In this document: piece after piece, positions 34,685 through 49,205 of the stretch
Position numbering within the stretch: the first letter of the stretch is position 1
Layout of the letters: every line of letters begins with the position of its first letter
Assembly (NCBI GenBank): GCA_014338405.1
Contig: JTDE01002169.1
Coordinates: 1-64,000, forward strand
Length of the DNA stretch: 64,000 bases
Origin: Paragonimus skrjabini miyazakii
Taxonomy: Eukaryota > Platyhelminthes > Trematoda > Plagiorchiida > Troglotrematidae
Direction: 5' to 3'
Program-made: the position numbers and the translations under genes
The notes under the pieces: generated by a model
The model's input: the letters and a program-made list of their open reading frames with translations, nothing else
Told to the model about the DNA's origin: nothing
Database searches by the model: none

Positions 34685-37600
34685 GCCTAGTCTGAACTAG
34701 CTAAGGTTTTACATTTTTGGAAACTTTTCCCAATCGCAGAGTTGTAAATTAACAACCAGTTTTGCTCAATGGGACAACTTCGTCAAACCATGTCTCGTTC
34801 ACGGGTCTTCTTTAAATGCTTCAAATGAGGCTCACGGTGTTACTCTGAGGGGAACTTCCTATTCAGTAGCTTAAGAAATTTGCTCCCAAAAGGAGTTGTA
34901 AAGTATTGGAATTCGGTCACTAATAGCTCCATGCCAGTAAGCGTTCACTTGACCAAAAGATTTATGGATGCAACGTACAGTTATACGATCATCAATGGTA
35001 CACCTCACAAAAATGATTGGTGTTCTGCTCAACGTGTACCTTAAATGATTCAGAATTAGACGGAAACTTTGATAGGTTTATACAAAACAAGTGTATTTGT
35101 CTGTTTGGTCAAATTGAATAATTTAGACTTTTTCAGCAAAAAAGCACAGTAGCCCGCAAAACGTGAACGGCTTACCAATGAGACCCACAGCTGTTTAGGG
35201 AAAAGTTAAAATGAGCAGATCATGAAACTTGAAGGCAGTCGGGGATGACTGTAGACAGAAGTTGAAAATTCATTTCAAACTTTGGTCAAATTGATTGTTT
35301 GGTTGTTTCAATGTCTAGTAAAATGTCACAACAGTTAACGAGAAAACCAGTCCAATTGAATTTATCGACTCCGGGGGAGGTATGTGATCCACGTACACGA
35401 TTTTTGATCCCATAAGATCGGCTGTTTTCTGATCAACACTGACTGCAAGAAAACTCGATTTGGGGATACACCTCAACAAGATTAACGTTTTATCTGGGTA
35501 TATATATGTCCATGGATATATGCAGTGTGCCGTCGATAGGTTTGGGTTTCGTGTTTTCGGTCGAGTTTGTCCACTGGACTAAGTAAATAACTCGATTAAT
35601 CAGTTTGGGAAGTACCTTGATGTAGGCTTTGGTTTGATCCACCAATACGGTTGTCATAGCGACTGCATCTGTGCGGATATATAACACAAGAGACAATCAT
35701 TTAGACCTCTACTTACTACACCGTTAAGACTTTCGTGTGTTGCCCAGTACCTGAATGTACACATCTGCTTGAATTTTATCCAGGGACGCATGACAATGGC
35801 TTCGTAATCAAAAATGAATTACCAGCTGTGTGGTCTTTTTCCTACCGGCTAAGTGCGCTACGACATTAGTCGTTTTTGTTCAAGAGGACGTCAATAATTT
35901 TCATGGAAAAAGGCTAGCCGGCAATTTTTTGGACACTTTATTCGCCCCTCAGGCAATCATTACAACAGAATTAATCAGTACAATGAATTAGGGTATAGAC
36001 TGGGTCATATTTCTAATCCAGTGACGTGAGTTCTAAAAACGCCGTACATTGTCTATAACAAATTAGTTAATGATTTGTTATGCAGCCAAAGTTTTTTACG
36101 TCGTTTTGCTAAAGCAATATCCGGCGATTACAAAATGATATCAGACTGCAGCTCAAGGCTGATCGAACCTTTCATCAAGAGTTTCAACAGCGATACTGCT
36201 TAATATAAATGCTAGAAACGCATCTGTTTGTACAAAGCTCAAGGAACTCCTCACCTTATACTCTCACTCTTTCCATATGCAGTTTGTGGTATGCATGATC
36301 ATGCATTTTGGACTTGATTTAGAACGTTAACCTGAACATTTGTAACACGGACAGACGAATAGTTATACATTGTCCCGACAGAGCATCAAACGTTCCACTA
36401 ACTCAAGTAACCAGTCAGTACATTCATTCATTGATGCCTTCTACAAGTAAAGAATTTTCAATTACGCAGCTAGGGTAGCAGTGCCTTTTCTAACTGCAGT
36501 TGTGTAACCTTCTATTTGCTTTTTTTAGAAACACATCCCTTTCATCAAGTAGAGCATGAAGTTCTTTCATAAATGGCGGTCAATTGCGTTTGAGACGCAT
36601 ACATTCAGGTTTACATATCTTAGAAGCTAGCCAATAGGTACTCGTTTTAAGCGAGCAACTCGCGGCGCGATAGGAACACAATATTTGAGTGTTCAAGTCG
36701 CTGACTAGTAGAGTGGTATTCATCTAAGTGCTAAGTTACTTACACCACCTCTGATGTTCAGTAAGTTAGATGTAGAAGTTGTGCGGTGAACTTCAAGGTC
36801 AAGCCTTCCAAAAGATCGGACGATGTTAAATGAGCCCAGTTCAGGAATTGCGATAGGACGTGAAATGTTTAATGGCCATGTTAATGGCCTTGACAAAAAA
36901 TGTAAACTGATGCAATGTCAAAATCTTGTCCAAAACTGTTTCGGAAATGAACCCGCAATCATTTACAGCTCAAATGACTTTTGCTACAGTAACTGTTCAC
37001 CTAATGTTTACAATAATAGATGTATTGTCGGTTTGATTAAGACCAACAGATTCCGCTTTCGAAAACTATGGCACGATAAGTTTATATTTCTGCCGGTGAT
37101 CTTAGTACAATCTTCTTGAAATAGGTCAGGAAACCGCTATGTTTTGGAATGCTTTATATCTCATTCATGAAGACGACAAGTTATCTTCGAACGATCGGTT
37201 AAGCAGCTTGCATTCGACAACGGTACATTCAGTTTACTTCTCAACATCAGTATGTTGTTGTATATGATTGAAGATACAGTTTACAAACTAAAAAACGAAT
37301 CGAAAACAAAGCCCATTCAATCAGTTGCTGTAGCGCTGATGCTTTTGAAAGGAGTACGGCCGTATACCTGCTTAACTTGCGTAGTATTTTTTCAACAATT
37401 CTTGCACCCGGATTTAAGTGTTCGTACACCGTAGTAACAGTTGTATTTGAAACGGTAGTTCAAACAATTTGATTCAACTTCACTACAGTTCTTGTGCACC
37501 AGTGTCTTTCATCAGGTCACATGATACGACTTGCATATCACTCACATATGATTGCAACTCTCACACTCCAAGCGATTTTGTGACCAGAACCTTTCAGATA

Positions 37601-40600
37601 GAGAGGTTCTACTCGAATTTTACCCTTGTTAGAAATCGTCAGTTGTGCATATTCTTGCATGACCGCAAACAGAGAATAATGTTGATAACTACGCTATTGA
37701 CCTCATATTGGGAGCGACAGAGTAGACACGTCTATGAGTAATTCTCAGGTTTCGCAGTGGCTTCGAAAGAAGACGCAGTAAATATACCGTTAACTTCAGT
37801 CAGTGACCAGTCGATTATATTTTTTCCCCAACCTGAAATCACAGAAATCATTAACTTGTTAGCCAAGATTTTGACTACTGTAATGTATCTTTTGTTGGTA
37901 TGGGATTGCGGTAATCTTGATCCAATGCGAGTGAAGTTCAACCCATATTAACGACAACTTCTCTACAATTATTTGATACTTGTCACTTTGCACTGGATTT
38001 TCAATGACCTAAGTTGAGAAGCTCGGTATGATGTACGTCTATCATTGTCACGTAATTACAATGCTGTTGCGCAAAAGAGCCTCTATTCCACAGGTTCTTT
38101 CCCGGAGAAAGTCCTTAAAACATGGACTGTAACCCTTCTTCGTCTTTAGCGCAACAGTCGTAATACTATTCCAAAGCCAACGTCAGAAGCGTGGGATGAT
38201 AAGAATATCTGTCAAGGTTACTTGGAGTGGAAACTTTTATGTTTCAATTTTTGTTAATGCACGTTGTTAAGCGTCCAACCGTTTGGGGTTTGTAGTCTCA
38301 GCAGTTCAGATAGCATTCCAAAATTTTGTAAATGATCAGAGCAATACGAACACAACCCAAGAAACTACCTAATCCAGAGCAAATTCAATGATATTCCTGC
38401 TTTAGTCATAGATGTATCGTTATAAAGACTGGGATACAAATCTGTATTCGATGAAACATACTCAAGGAAAGTAAATTAGTTTGAGTAGAACTCACATTCT
38501 AGAGGTAGAGTAAACTGACGTAGCTTATCCAGCACAACATGCGAGGTTCCATGCGATAAACACAAATGCAATTCACGTTGGCGGCACAGCCTCTGTGCCA
38601 AGAAAGCAAATTGGACTTGAATGTCTACCAAGAAGATGGAGCCGAATCTAGCCCAATTGGTATATCTGTATGCTGGAATAACACGTCATTAGTGAGGAAC
38701 TGACTCAAATAACTGGAATCCTGTGTGAGAAGCATACGAAACAGTTAGAGAAACACTGGCACTAGACACTTGTACTAATAGTTTTTCCGCAGTGTGAAGA
38801 ACAAAGTCCTCAATCACAAGATGCACGCTAGTGGCTGGAGGACCTGAGTAAATTCTCAGGGGTCAATCTAGCCTGTTGGAAGTTACCATAGACTGAACCC
38901 CTGTCAGAACACTGTCGTCGCATTCTGAATGGGTACGTTTCCACGGTCTTCCGCTTGGTCGGTAGCACTGCTCTGGTTTGGCTGAAGGAGAATCGGTTTG
39001 TACCTTCTCTTATTTTGAATGCATGTTCTACCGGGGATGTTTTTCTGGTGGAATCCGAGGTCGAATTCATGTCTTTCTTTAAGATCAGACAGCACCATTT
39101 GCTTAAGGCATGGAGAAAATTGTAGGCCTGCCATAGTATTACGCTCGAGGATTGGTTTGCGTCCGTCAGTATACAGGAACTCGATCAAAAGTTTCGGGGT
39201 TCATTACCAGACCCCAAGACCTAATACGATAGATCCACGCATGTGTACTAGGAAAATGAAATAACTTACGAATTCATGAGCAAAGGGATTGTTACGTGGA
39301 CAACGTAGGATCAAGCGTCATTCAATGTGGTGTGCTCACTTTAGATACGTTGAAATCTACTGTATGCAAATCTGAAGGAAGTAAGCAGAACTCCATCACA
39401 GGTCGTAAATATAGAGATGGATTCATGAAGTATAACACATTTGCGTATTAGCGCTTATCATCTGGAGTTACTGGCAAGGTTGTTATATGTGGGGTCCCAT
39501 AGAGAGCACCCTCAACAGGCTTAAGCGAAATTAATTGATTCGGCCAGTTGTACGGCATGTGAAGTAGGCAGCAAGGCTTTATATGTCGGTTGTTTCATGA
39601 TCCTAAGTATAGTAGCTAACACAGGCATGCGTCAATTTTGGAACATGTTTATTTTCTACAGCACAGCTGTGATTAGATGGAAACAGGTTGTATTGTTTTG
39701 ATAATTGTATTTTTATCCTTGCTAGTTCACAGACCGTGGCTTTTTTGGAAAGTTTTAACGGTATTTCTAATCGTAAACAGACGTATTCTGCGCACTGATG
39801 AATTGCTGAGCGAGTAAGACCGCCTCGTACATCTTCAGTGGTCCATGGAAAGGAATTCTCACATGATCCAATGGATAGTAATGATTGCGAAACAATCTCA
39901 TTGATGGGTTAACAGAACCTTTGCCGTTAAATTGAAAAAATGAAATGCAGAACATTTATGGCACCATTAACAACATTCTCTACACTGCTGTTCGAGAGAA
40001 TATTATGAATGTCAAGCCAGTGTTCACAGTCTAATCCAATAAGTTTATGTAAGACTTTAAATTAATCAATTCATCGAGTCTAATAAAGAATTCGTCACAG
40101 TTTGCATGTTCCAATTAGTCAGAATGTTATTCGTCACATAATCTAAGCTTCTGAAGTAGGAGAAAGAGTGGCATACGATGGAACATCGGAATATTGGATG
40201 TGAAGTTCGTTTCGTAGGCATTTTACTTCAAAGAGTTAACGTCACGTTACCTTAAAATGAAAGAGACATCTTGGAGAAACGTTTATCTTAAACTTCTAGG
40301 TGAACCTCACAGGTGTAACAAGATTGTGAGAATAATTCTAACTGGAACGAAACTGGCCTTGCCAAGTCGAGCGTCAGACGCAGAACACTTGATCGATACA
40401 TGCACAGCACACACAGAACAAGAGTCTGTAAAAGTTTGCATAGGGAAAATTGATCAAACTTTAACAAAGTCCTGTGGAGTTTCGTTTCGGTACCAGACTT
40501 ATAGACTTAAAGTGGACAGATGTTACTGTTTGGTGTAGAACTGCAGACAGTGTGGTTGATGGAAACTACCAGGGTGGTCTTTAAACATTCGCTTCATTCC

Positions 40601-43600
40601 CTCCAGGTTCACAGTGCTATTTCAAGATTGGAACGCCCCGGTTTTTGATTTTTGTTGTTGTAGACAATCTGTCGGAAACTGTGAACAACTTTATATTTTT
40701 ATGTAACTTTATTATGTTAATTAACGATACCGCCAGTGAGTGATCAACGAGAAAGACTAGGACCCGCTTTGTATCTCTTGATCTACCCCATCTATAACAT
40801 CTTGAAGAGAACCAGTTATCTTTGACTAGGGGATGGGGATGCGAAATACCTCTGAATCACTATTTCTCTGGAGTTCAGAAACACTATCTGTTCACAGACA
40901 AGATATGACCAAACGCGTAGTCTTTAAACATTGTTGTCTCCAACCATCGGCTTGCGCCAAGTGATCGCGTGAACAGTCCAACCGTTTGATGGAAATCGTT
41001 TCAAAAACCATCAGACAAGCAAGCATTTGGTTAGATAACTAAGTCACACAGTGTGCGATGCATTGGCCACGTGATCCATAGGTTGGTCATGCATTTATCT
41101 CACCGAGTGGTAGTCGCCAAAACACTTAGCGGTTGGCGCAACCATGTGGTCCTAAACTACGAAGTCTCTGACAGTTCTTAGGAATATGATCGGCTATGGT
41201 CTTCCCTCCATTTTATAAAATTGTGGCCATTTGTATCGTTGGTTAGAAACGCCCGCCGGATGGTCCGACATAGATATGGTCAAGAAATATGAAAAAACTG
41301 ACTTTTCCTTTTAATAGAGTGGGTAGTTTTTGACTTATCGGTTTGGGTCCACGTGACCACTTGCAACTCTGGTCAAAAACGATCACTCAAGATAACGACA
41401 TATCGCAGGTAATGACAATCCCATAACCATATAGCTGCTCCTACGCTGTATCATTGCGTTTAGTATTTGTAGAATAGAAGTCATCACTATCGTAGTGAAT
41501 TATACATCGGAACACAGCACAAACTGATCATGTTCGTGATCGTCTACGAATGAATAAATGAATTATGCACTGAGTCTGTCTGGAATTCAGTAAACAACAA
41601 TGCAAACATATTTACATTATTGAAGGTTGCTGGCTGTTCACGAATAACAGCTAAACATTTCTAGATTTTATTTTCAGTTTTGAATTTCTAAATTAATTCT
41701 GTAATGGACAATGAACCCTGTGTTATATGTAAGTGCTTTTCTTATTGTGATGAGCCACTTTGAATCATTGTGCTCGGTGACTTGTGCCTGAGTTGCTTAT
41801 TTGCCCTCTAAAAGAAAAAAAAATTGTACGTGTATATTCTGTTGATTTCTAGTACTTTTGTTTGAAAATATTTGCTATTTCAACCAGTATTACCCTAGTG
41901 ACTATTTTAGTGACACCAGTTACAATTTCATTAAATTCGGATATTCAACTACCTAAGTATATATAATTCCATAGTATATTATTAAATTTCGCGAAGTCAT
42001 ACAATGTCTGCTATAGTTTACACTCCGAACAAAACCAATCTAAAAAATTTCAACATTCGTTGTACGGGTAAGGGAACACGCATTATCTGATGTAATGGTG
42101 ATCAACGGTTTTTCACAGTTACTCATTCGACATAATGGATCGTCCACATGAAAGGCAATTCTCTCGTGCAAAAACGCATTACACTTATGAGGAGACATTT
42201 GGTTTTATTCAATGATTCGCATTAAATGAACCATTGTAATGCAGTTTTACCGGAGTGGGTTTATGACCAAAGTTCAGCCAATCAGAGCCCACATACGAGC
42301 TATTGAGAGCGGAAGTGTGGTCGATTGGTGCTAAACAACCAAAAACGGCAACCAGTTAATATATCGAAATAGTTTGCAAGAGGTGGTGATTAAAATGAGT
42401 CGTTTGATCGCATGTCAAAATGGGACGTGGACTCGAGATTGAATATAGATTTCGGCAAAGAGGTGCACTACCGATGAACTTCAACACTGGTAAAACGCTT
42501 GCCCGGTGCTACCTTTCAAAGCGGTTGATTAGAAGGGTTATTTTAATTTGAAATTTGTAATCAGAAGTGAAGACAATTGAAGACTGATAACACGCTAAAC
42601 GTGATGAATAAGAACGAACTCTTAGGGAGTTGCAACAAAACAATAAAATGATCGAAGTTCACATGGGTGCAATCAGGGTTCAATACCACGGTAACGAAAC
42701 TGGTTGTGTCTGCAACTTCTACCAAAAGAGAGCGGTTGCGGGACGTTAGATCAAAATGCCTCGGAAAACGCAAACGACTTAGAGTTGCGGTTGCACAATA
42801 GGATGTTGAACGGAGTGAAGTGGTCAACCACGTGACCCATTGTAATTAACGCGCATAACTGATTGATGGTAATAAACGAAATGCCTGCATTGGAAACTTC
42901 CAGTAGTGCCTTCACACCATAAATTTTAAAAGTGTGATCATTTCAGCTATTATTATTATTGCCCAGCATACTTGACTGTAATCACATCAAGAAACCATCA
43001 GTATTAAAACTTTTGTAGATAGATTGCACAAAAAGTATTTTAGTTGCCGTTTGTTTGGTAGGCAGCTGCATCCAATATCAATATGACAATAATAACAGAA
43101 GAAAAATGTATCAGAACTTAAGGTTCTTGATTTTCACTAGACCGAACCCGGATTTAATATCAAGAATAACTATCAAAGAAATTTTAGGCGATCGCTACAC
43201 ACTGGTCTAGAATTTGTGCCTTAAGTGACAAAATATACTTGATTACTGACAATAGGTATGATTGAGGAGGTATAGGTTAAAGAGGCTCATTGTTCATAGG
43301 GTTTTTCAGTGTTTCAACAAGTCCAGCATAGCACAAAGTCGTGTGTTCAATAATGCGGCTTAACAAGTTTTACGTTTGGCCGGAGAATTAAATATACCAA
43401 CGAGAACAAATGAAGAAGAGTGACAGCTGTTGTATCATAAAGAGATGGATTGAAAATTGAACGAAACAAAATCGACACGTTAAATCAAGAAATTGTTTTT
43501 AGTAAGTAGACCAACGCCTTATTTGTTGATCAAGAATTGTGTGAATTTCATAAAAATGATTTCTATCAGTTAACAATGCAGAGTTTTGATAAGCGGGGTT

Positions 43601-44767
43601 CGATAGTGCGCAGTCAATAACACGTGTATTTTAGCACCTAATTGTCGACATACGCTGTGTGTAACCAGTCTCGACTACACGACATCGAACAAACTTTTTA
43701 AATGTTTCAACTTTAGATAACATTCACATTTCGATATTCCCCATCTGTTCAACCATAGTTTGATCATATGAACTAATTATAACCGAAACTCTACGACTTG
43801 CCTGCGAAAGCCTGGCTAACTGGTTAGCTTTCAAAAATGTTTTGTTTTTACTCCCTGTCTTTTCGTGAGGATCTTACTGTCAAGAATAAATGTTACAGTT
43901 AATTCCATTCTTGGCGGGGAAAAATGACTGATGATGTATAAATCAACTCGATAGTGTTTATACAACCAACATCAAATTTATTATGCTGGAATAAGACAAA
44001 TCTAATTTTTGAACCAGTAAGGTCGTACCTACATGAGTTTGTCGATCTTGTTTACAAAATGCGTAGAGGTGGCCAATTGGCTACTCATAGGTGTTTAGGT
44101 GGGGTGGAAAAATACCGATTTATTTGTGTCTCATATATTGCTGCAAGATTTACATCGATACTGATAAGAACAGTAACCTAAAGAATCTCATTTTGATCCG
44201 TGACAAAACGCTCACAATTTGACATTAGCAAATGCTCATAACTATCCCCCCATATTGTGTGTTGATTTTACTTAAAAAAACAGAAACCTACATCGAGGTA
44301 AGTACTTTATTACTTCGCCAGTTTACCCCTTGTTTGTTCAGCAAACCGTGAAAATAGGATTTTTAATTGACATACTTACTGCTTCAATAGACATCTATAA
44401 AAACAAAAACAACTAGGGAAATCAGCATCCCATTTAGTTGTAAATTCTTTGATTGGAAAACAAACGGAAATTTCAAAACCCTCCTCTCTACCTCTGAAAT
44501 GTGGGTATCTGCTTTGCATCAGATGTTATTGTTGACGAGATTGAGAATGACGGTTCAATGAAGAGAATTCACTACCAAGGAATATTTTACACACACTCCA
44601 GATGAAAGTTTAGAGATAAAATTTAGATTCCGATAATGTTTTCTTGTATTTATTCTCGTTCATTTAAAACGACCTACCTCTCACTACATTAGAGGGATTA
44701 CTGTCGATATCTCGATCTAAAATAAGATTCCATTTTTGACTATTTTGGTCATGATCGTAATGGGCTG

Positions 44768-44789
44768 ATTAGAGGACCATTAGAGGACC
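44768..44789 (+). repeat. 11-bp tandem duplication
   Basis: ATTAGAGGACC occurs twice in a row. Probably replication slippage. Confidence 0.8.
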
Positions 44790-45012
44790 ATTTCATATTT
44801 TCTGACTGCGTGCCAGATGTCCTGTTCGTGGTCCACATGACCCCCATACGTACGTTTGGCCGTACCTGGTTGATCTGTTGATAGGTAATTCTGTCAAAGA
44901 TCCACTGGATTTTAATTCTTCTCAGGCTGTCTATATTTTTGCTTACTCTTTTCATTATGCATTGCAAAATTAGAGTTCATAGTTATGTTATAACAGCGCT
45001 GACTACGGTGTG

Positions 45013-45279
45013 TTATCCTTTGATGCTCACGGGTACAAACAGATAAACGTACATATAGAACAGTGTAGAAAGCTCAACCAAACCATTGAACTGCTGCGCA
45101 AGCTTCTGGGCATCGGCTTCGGTTAGTTTCCTGACCTCATCCCAAGTGAGGTTGAAAATTTTATTCCGAGAACTTTCCCAGTACAACGTTGTTGGACCAG
45201 TATATGTGTGGAAAAGGCGCAGACTTTTGCAGTTTAGTTTAGTATGCGTGTCTGCGTTCCTAGACGTCGTTTTCCTCAA
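45013..45279 (-). other. Possible exon, unidentified
   Basis: An 88-codon open frame on the minus strand includes a well-composed amphipathic stretch (FNLTWDEVRKLTEADAQKLA, then QQFNG) preceded by LFHTYTGPTTLYWESS. The mix of charged residues is more protein-like than other frames here. A GTGAGC word near the 3' end could be a splice donor. I do not recognise a family, and the start is arbitrary because acceptor sites are not clear. It may be a decayed or chance frame. Confidence 0.2.
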
Positions 45280-46461
45280 AGCAATGCATAGCGAATCAAT
45301 GTGTAACGGGTGTTCGACAAGCGGTAGCCAGGATAAAGTGATATGTTAACAGTTGGCCTGGAGTGATATGGGATTTGTCTGAATTTTGCGAGGAACATAC
45401 CTCGGACCGTTGTAGTTGATCAGGACTGACATTACAACCTGACAGGTCGACAACAAATGCTGAAAACTAATGAACCGAATGAGGTGCGTAATGCCTGTCT
45501 ACTGAATGGCTTTAAAGCATGTTCTATGGAACGATCGAACTGTGATGCAATCGTTTATTGAACTGAATGAATACACTAAAAGTTGATTGTTCATCACGAA
45601 TTTCCGGCCACGCACTGGTATGTTGGTGGCAACCATATTGAAATGTACAAGCACAACGTCCCTGCAGAGTGAGGTATTGAGTGATGGCTGTTAATGGGAT
45701 GAAACTAATCAGTACGTGCAACTGGGAGTTGAAAAATGCACCGGTTTTATCTCAGATCTCTCGTAAAAGACATAAAATCATTCGCATAAACTAAAGCACA
45801 ATAATATACAGTGCAGCGAGGCTCGTTAAAAAGCTGTATAGTAGGCGGATATAGCACATTGTTTTAGTAAAATATATTGTGTCAATCATTCGAGAATATC
45901 GCACTCATATCGGTAAATGTCTAAGTTAGTTATAAATTACAATTAATTGACAAGTTGAATAATCATATAAATTTTAAAGAAAAATGGCTCTGTCTCTGTG
46001 TTTCCGCCGCAAATAAACAAGAAACTTAATGGTTTGGTATGGAAACAGATTTCACAGTGGTACACTGGACATACATGTTGGTATGTGAAGTTTGCCCTCC
46101 TCAATATTTTTCCCGAAACAAACCGATATGCGGATTGTTGTTTGGAAATATCTTTTAACTGTTAATAATCCAAATGTACTAGTGTTTACAATCGTATGGT
46201 AACCATCTGCTTCTTCTCTGTAGTTCATCAGTTTACTTGGAATAGTGCTGACCTTTGTATCGACTTGGATGGTGGACGCATACGAACGTAGTTCCAAGTA
46301 ATTGGTGCGTGCGATGAAACAAAAATTCGATATCACGCAATGCGGAATATATATCGGAAATATTTCACGCTAGTTACCCAGAAAACAAGTTCATATGTGA
46401 CTGCTCAATCATAGCATAAACTTGTCCACTTGAATGAGATATTTGAGTCAGCCCTTCTAAT

Positions 46462-46596
46462 ACCAGCCGTGACAAAGACGTTAACTGTTTTTTGTTCTAA
46501 TGAGGGCGAAACTCGAGGATAGCGGTTCTTTTAGAAAGGGACTGATTGAAAATTCTGTGGAACTGTGACAGCTGTGATTATTTGTTAGTGACGTTC
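46462..46596 (+). repeat. Family A fragment, 5'-truncated and decayed
   Basis: Aligns with the plus arm from the end of the tRNA-like part (CCGTGACAAAGACG) through the ribozyme region (CTAATGAGGGCGAAACTCGAGG) to the tail (GACAGCTGTGATTATTTG...GACGTTC). The ribozyme is broken: the CTGAYGA box reads CTGTTTT and the GTC site reads GGAT. The tRNA-like head is missing. Confidence 0.7.
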
Positions 46597-48293
46597 AAAA
46601 TGAAATATACACAAATAATTCTGTTGGAAGAGGACCAAGTGTCCAATGTTGTCGTATCGCCTCATTTTTCCTTAGTGTTAATACGTTTATATCTATCAAC
46701 AAGATATCAACTATCTGAAGTAACGTGAAGACATGTTTCCATCAGATGATCACTGAATCAGTGTTAAAAGTAACCGTCTACAAAATGTTTATGAAAAGCA
46801 AGTCGAATTTTATTATTTGGAGTGAATGCTTTAATTTACCTGGCATTTCGTAAGCCTTCTCATCGAATAGCTCCACATATCAAGTTTGACAAAATGTTAA
46901 ACACTTATCGTTCGAATCTTATTGTAGAACATTTTTCAACAACCCATTAGGTAGGCCAAATATTCAAGTTATTGGATTACCTCACAACCAAAAATCATCT
47001 TGTAAATGTCTTCGAATATCACTAGACAACAAAATACGTAGCTTACAAAAATGTTCTATAACTGCTTGCATATAAGACTGTAAGGGACGAAAGCTCAGTG
47101 AGTTGGTTATAGTTTCGCTTGCATGGTGATATCCGCTTTAAAAATTTCGTATTAGTTTCACGGCGGTTGATCACTAACACTTCGGAGAATAATTTCAAAC
47201 GCTTCAGTTGATTTGCTGCATAGTGTTTGGCTTAGTTTCAAATAAGGTTAACTACCTATTCACACACTTTTGACCTCGATAACCTCCACAGTGCGTCTGC
47301 TTTCCATAAAAAGCAACGTTCAAATAACTTGAAATAGTTGGCGTGACATGGAATACATCCTCTCACTGACCTCACATAAGCTACCTCACTTATTCACGTA
47401 ACCTCTCAACAGAAGAAATGAGATACTACTTAGATATTAGGAAGTATGTTGAGTCGATGCGTCACATTAAATGTTCGACATTATATGTGATATTGTATTC
47501 GAAGAAAAACAGACCAATGAAACTTGTAACGTCGCACACGACACCCGGGAAGAGGTGTGTGATTCTCATCGGCCTGAAAGAATTAAGGTAAAATAGATCC
47601 ATTAAGGTAAGTGATAGATGCTATAATTAAAAATACTTTCAGCATAACAATTACAAAGTTAAACCGCAAGTTTGAATCACTATCTTGAAGCAATTGTAAC
47701 TTTAGTTCGCCAAGTAGCCTCAGGTCGATAAAAGCTTAGATTGAAGATTTATTGTTTCCTGCGATGAATGTTAAAACTGTCATAACCATGATAAGCTAGG
47801 GGATTTTTGCCCATTAGTATATCCCTCTGGGAATTTCACAAAATGCATGCAAGCAGTTGCATTAAGTAGATCAGCATGCAGAACAGCAGAGTGATCGAAA
47901 ATGCATTTGTTGTACTCTCGAAAAGAAAGCTTTACAGATCGATTCCCTCGTGGATTTTCATGATTTTTACTGACAAAAAACATGACACGTTGCTCCCATT
48001 ACCTTACCATTCTGTTATCCGATCAGCCCGCAAATGAAAACATGTCTGGTCGGTAAGGACGAGCAGGGTTATTTCATCACATCACTTCCTGCCCGTTAAG
48101 TATCTATGTTCATGCCGTGTAGGCCTGAATGATAATGTGATCCTCCAGTTGCATTGAGACAAAAAACCCAGTTGAATGAAGAATGTATCCATCCACTCAC
48201 TTTTCGATATATTTATGGTTCTTTGCGGGCCAAATATGCGCATATTTGTACGGGCGTTCACGGACTTGTCAGTTTGAAGTGGATAATTCCATC
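46597..48293. other. No recognisable feature
   Basis: AT-rich sequence with nothing identifiable. GC content rises towards 48000. Confidence 0.5.
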
Positions 48294-48581
48294 CTAGGGC
48301 ATCCTTTCGACCATTTGCCGAACGGTGTCATAATGGTAATAGACCAGGACGAAACGTCTTTCAGATCGACCCGAGAGTAACAAAGTTCCACGACCACTTT
48401 GTTGTCCACATTCAGCAAGTGAGCAGATGAGCTGTTCGGTTGGGGCAGTTAGGGTGTATCCACTAATAGGTCGGATGCTGTATGCGCGCCCGCCTTGTAC
48501 ATAGAACGCAAACCCACTTAGGCTGTTCGAGTATCGTGCGCTCACAACGTGCGCTGTTCCAATGCAAGCAACTTCGTGCGT
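48294..48581 (-). other. Possible exon, unidentified
   Basis: The minus-strand frame stays open from a TGA at about 48582 to TAG, 95 codons in GC-richer sequence. It reads VACIGTAHVVSARYSN..., GFAFYVQGGRAYSIRPISGY..., ICSLAECGQQSG, and FVLVYYHYDTVRQMVERMP. Composition is protein-like, but no family is recognised. An overlapping plus-strand frame of 65 codons exists, so one may be a shadow of the other. It could be an exon of a host gene or part of an unrecognised retroelement. Confidence 0.25.
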
Positions 48582-48989
48582 TCACCTTTTCTGATAAGTT
48601 TAAAACTCTGACGGACGTCGATTTATTTACATAGCTGCTCCCAAAGATGAATGTCAGTGTATGATACTTTTCAAGTAGACCTTACTCCGCTGAGTTTCAT
48701 CTACATTACATGCCGGAGACCAAACGGCTTTTATGCCGAGTGAGCATATCATGTGTGAGGTAAACGAGGAATGGTAACCTATGACCCGTTTGAAATGAAG
48801 CCACAATCTGGATACGGTGTTAGGCATATTTCATATCTTATTGGCTTAACCATGTTCGGCACCGAAGAACTCTACTTCTGGTGAGTAGTAGAGAATTCGT
48901 GGAATGTAAAGGACAGCTATTTTGTCTCCACTAAATTTGGTCGAATAATGTGATCGTTACACGAAGCCGAATGTGACTGAAACTATACA

Positions 48990-49205
48990 GGTGATAGTTC
49001 AGTCCCGCCTAATATGTGGATGCGTTGGTCAACCTCGTTGCCTCAAAAAGGCGTGGCCGGAGATCTAGTCCAGGCCATGGCAAAGACATGTATTGCTGGC
49101 GAACTGTAACAAGTGTGAAACTTGCGTCTAGCGCCTCTTTTGGATAGTGGCTGACTGAAACTTCTTTGAAGAGGTGATAGCTGCAACCGGTCGTAATTTT
49201 TCTAT
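48990..49205 (+). repeat. Family A plus-arm copy, decayed
   Basis: Collinear with the family A arm: leader (GTTCAGTCCCGCCTAATATGTGG), degraded A box, GTTGCCTCA, degraded B box (GGAGATCTAGTCC), ribozyme region 49089-49133, and tail to about 49205. In the ribozyme, GAAAC and GTC remain but the conserved box reads CTGGCGA (A6 to G), so it should be inactive. The opposite arm was not found. Confidence 0.7.

Larger units (their letters stand above)
34685..46461. other. No confident feature
   Basis: Almost 12 kb of AT-rich sequence with open frames up to 98 codons and no recognisable domain, apart from the weak exon candidate at 45013-45279. A peptide CTACEVGSKALYVG in one frame near 39549-39590 distantly recalls a PLE endonuclease turn but has no other support. 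No copy of families A or B was seen. Confidence 0.45.

Noticed and set aside
39549..39590. CTACEVGSKALYVG peptide resembling a PLE endonuclease turn
   Set aside because: No Arg helix, EH or PKWL equivalents follow. Too weak to call.
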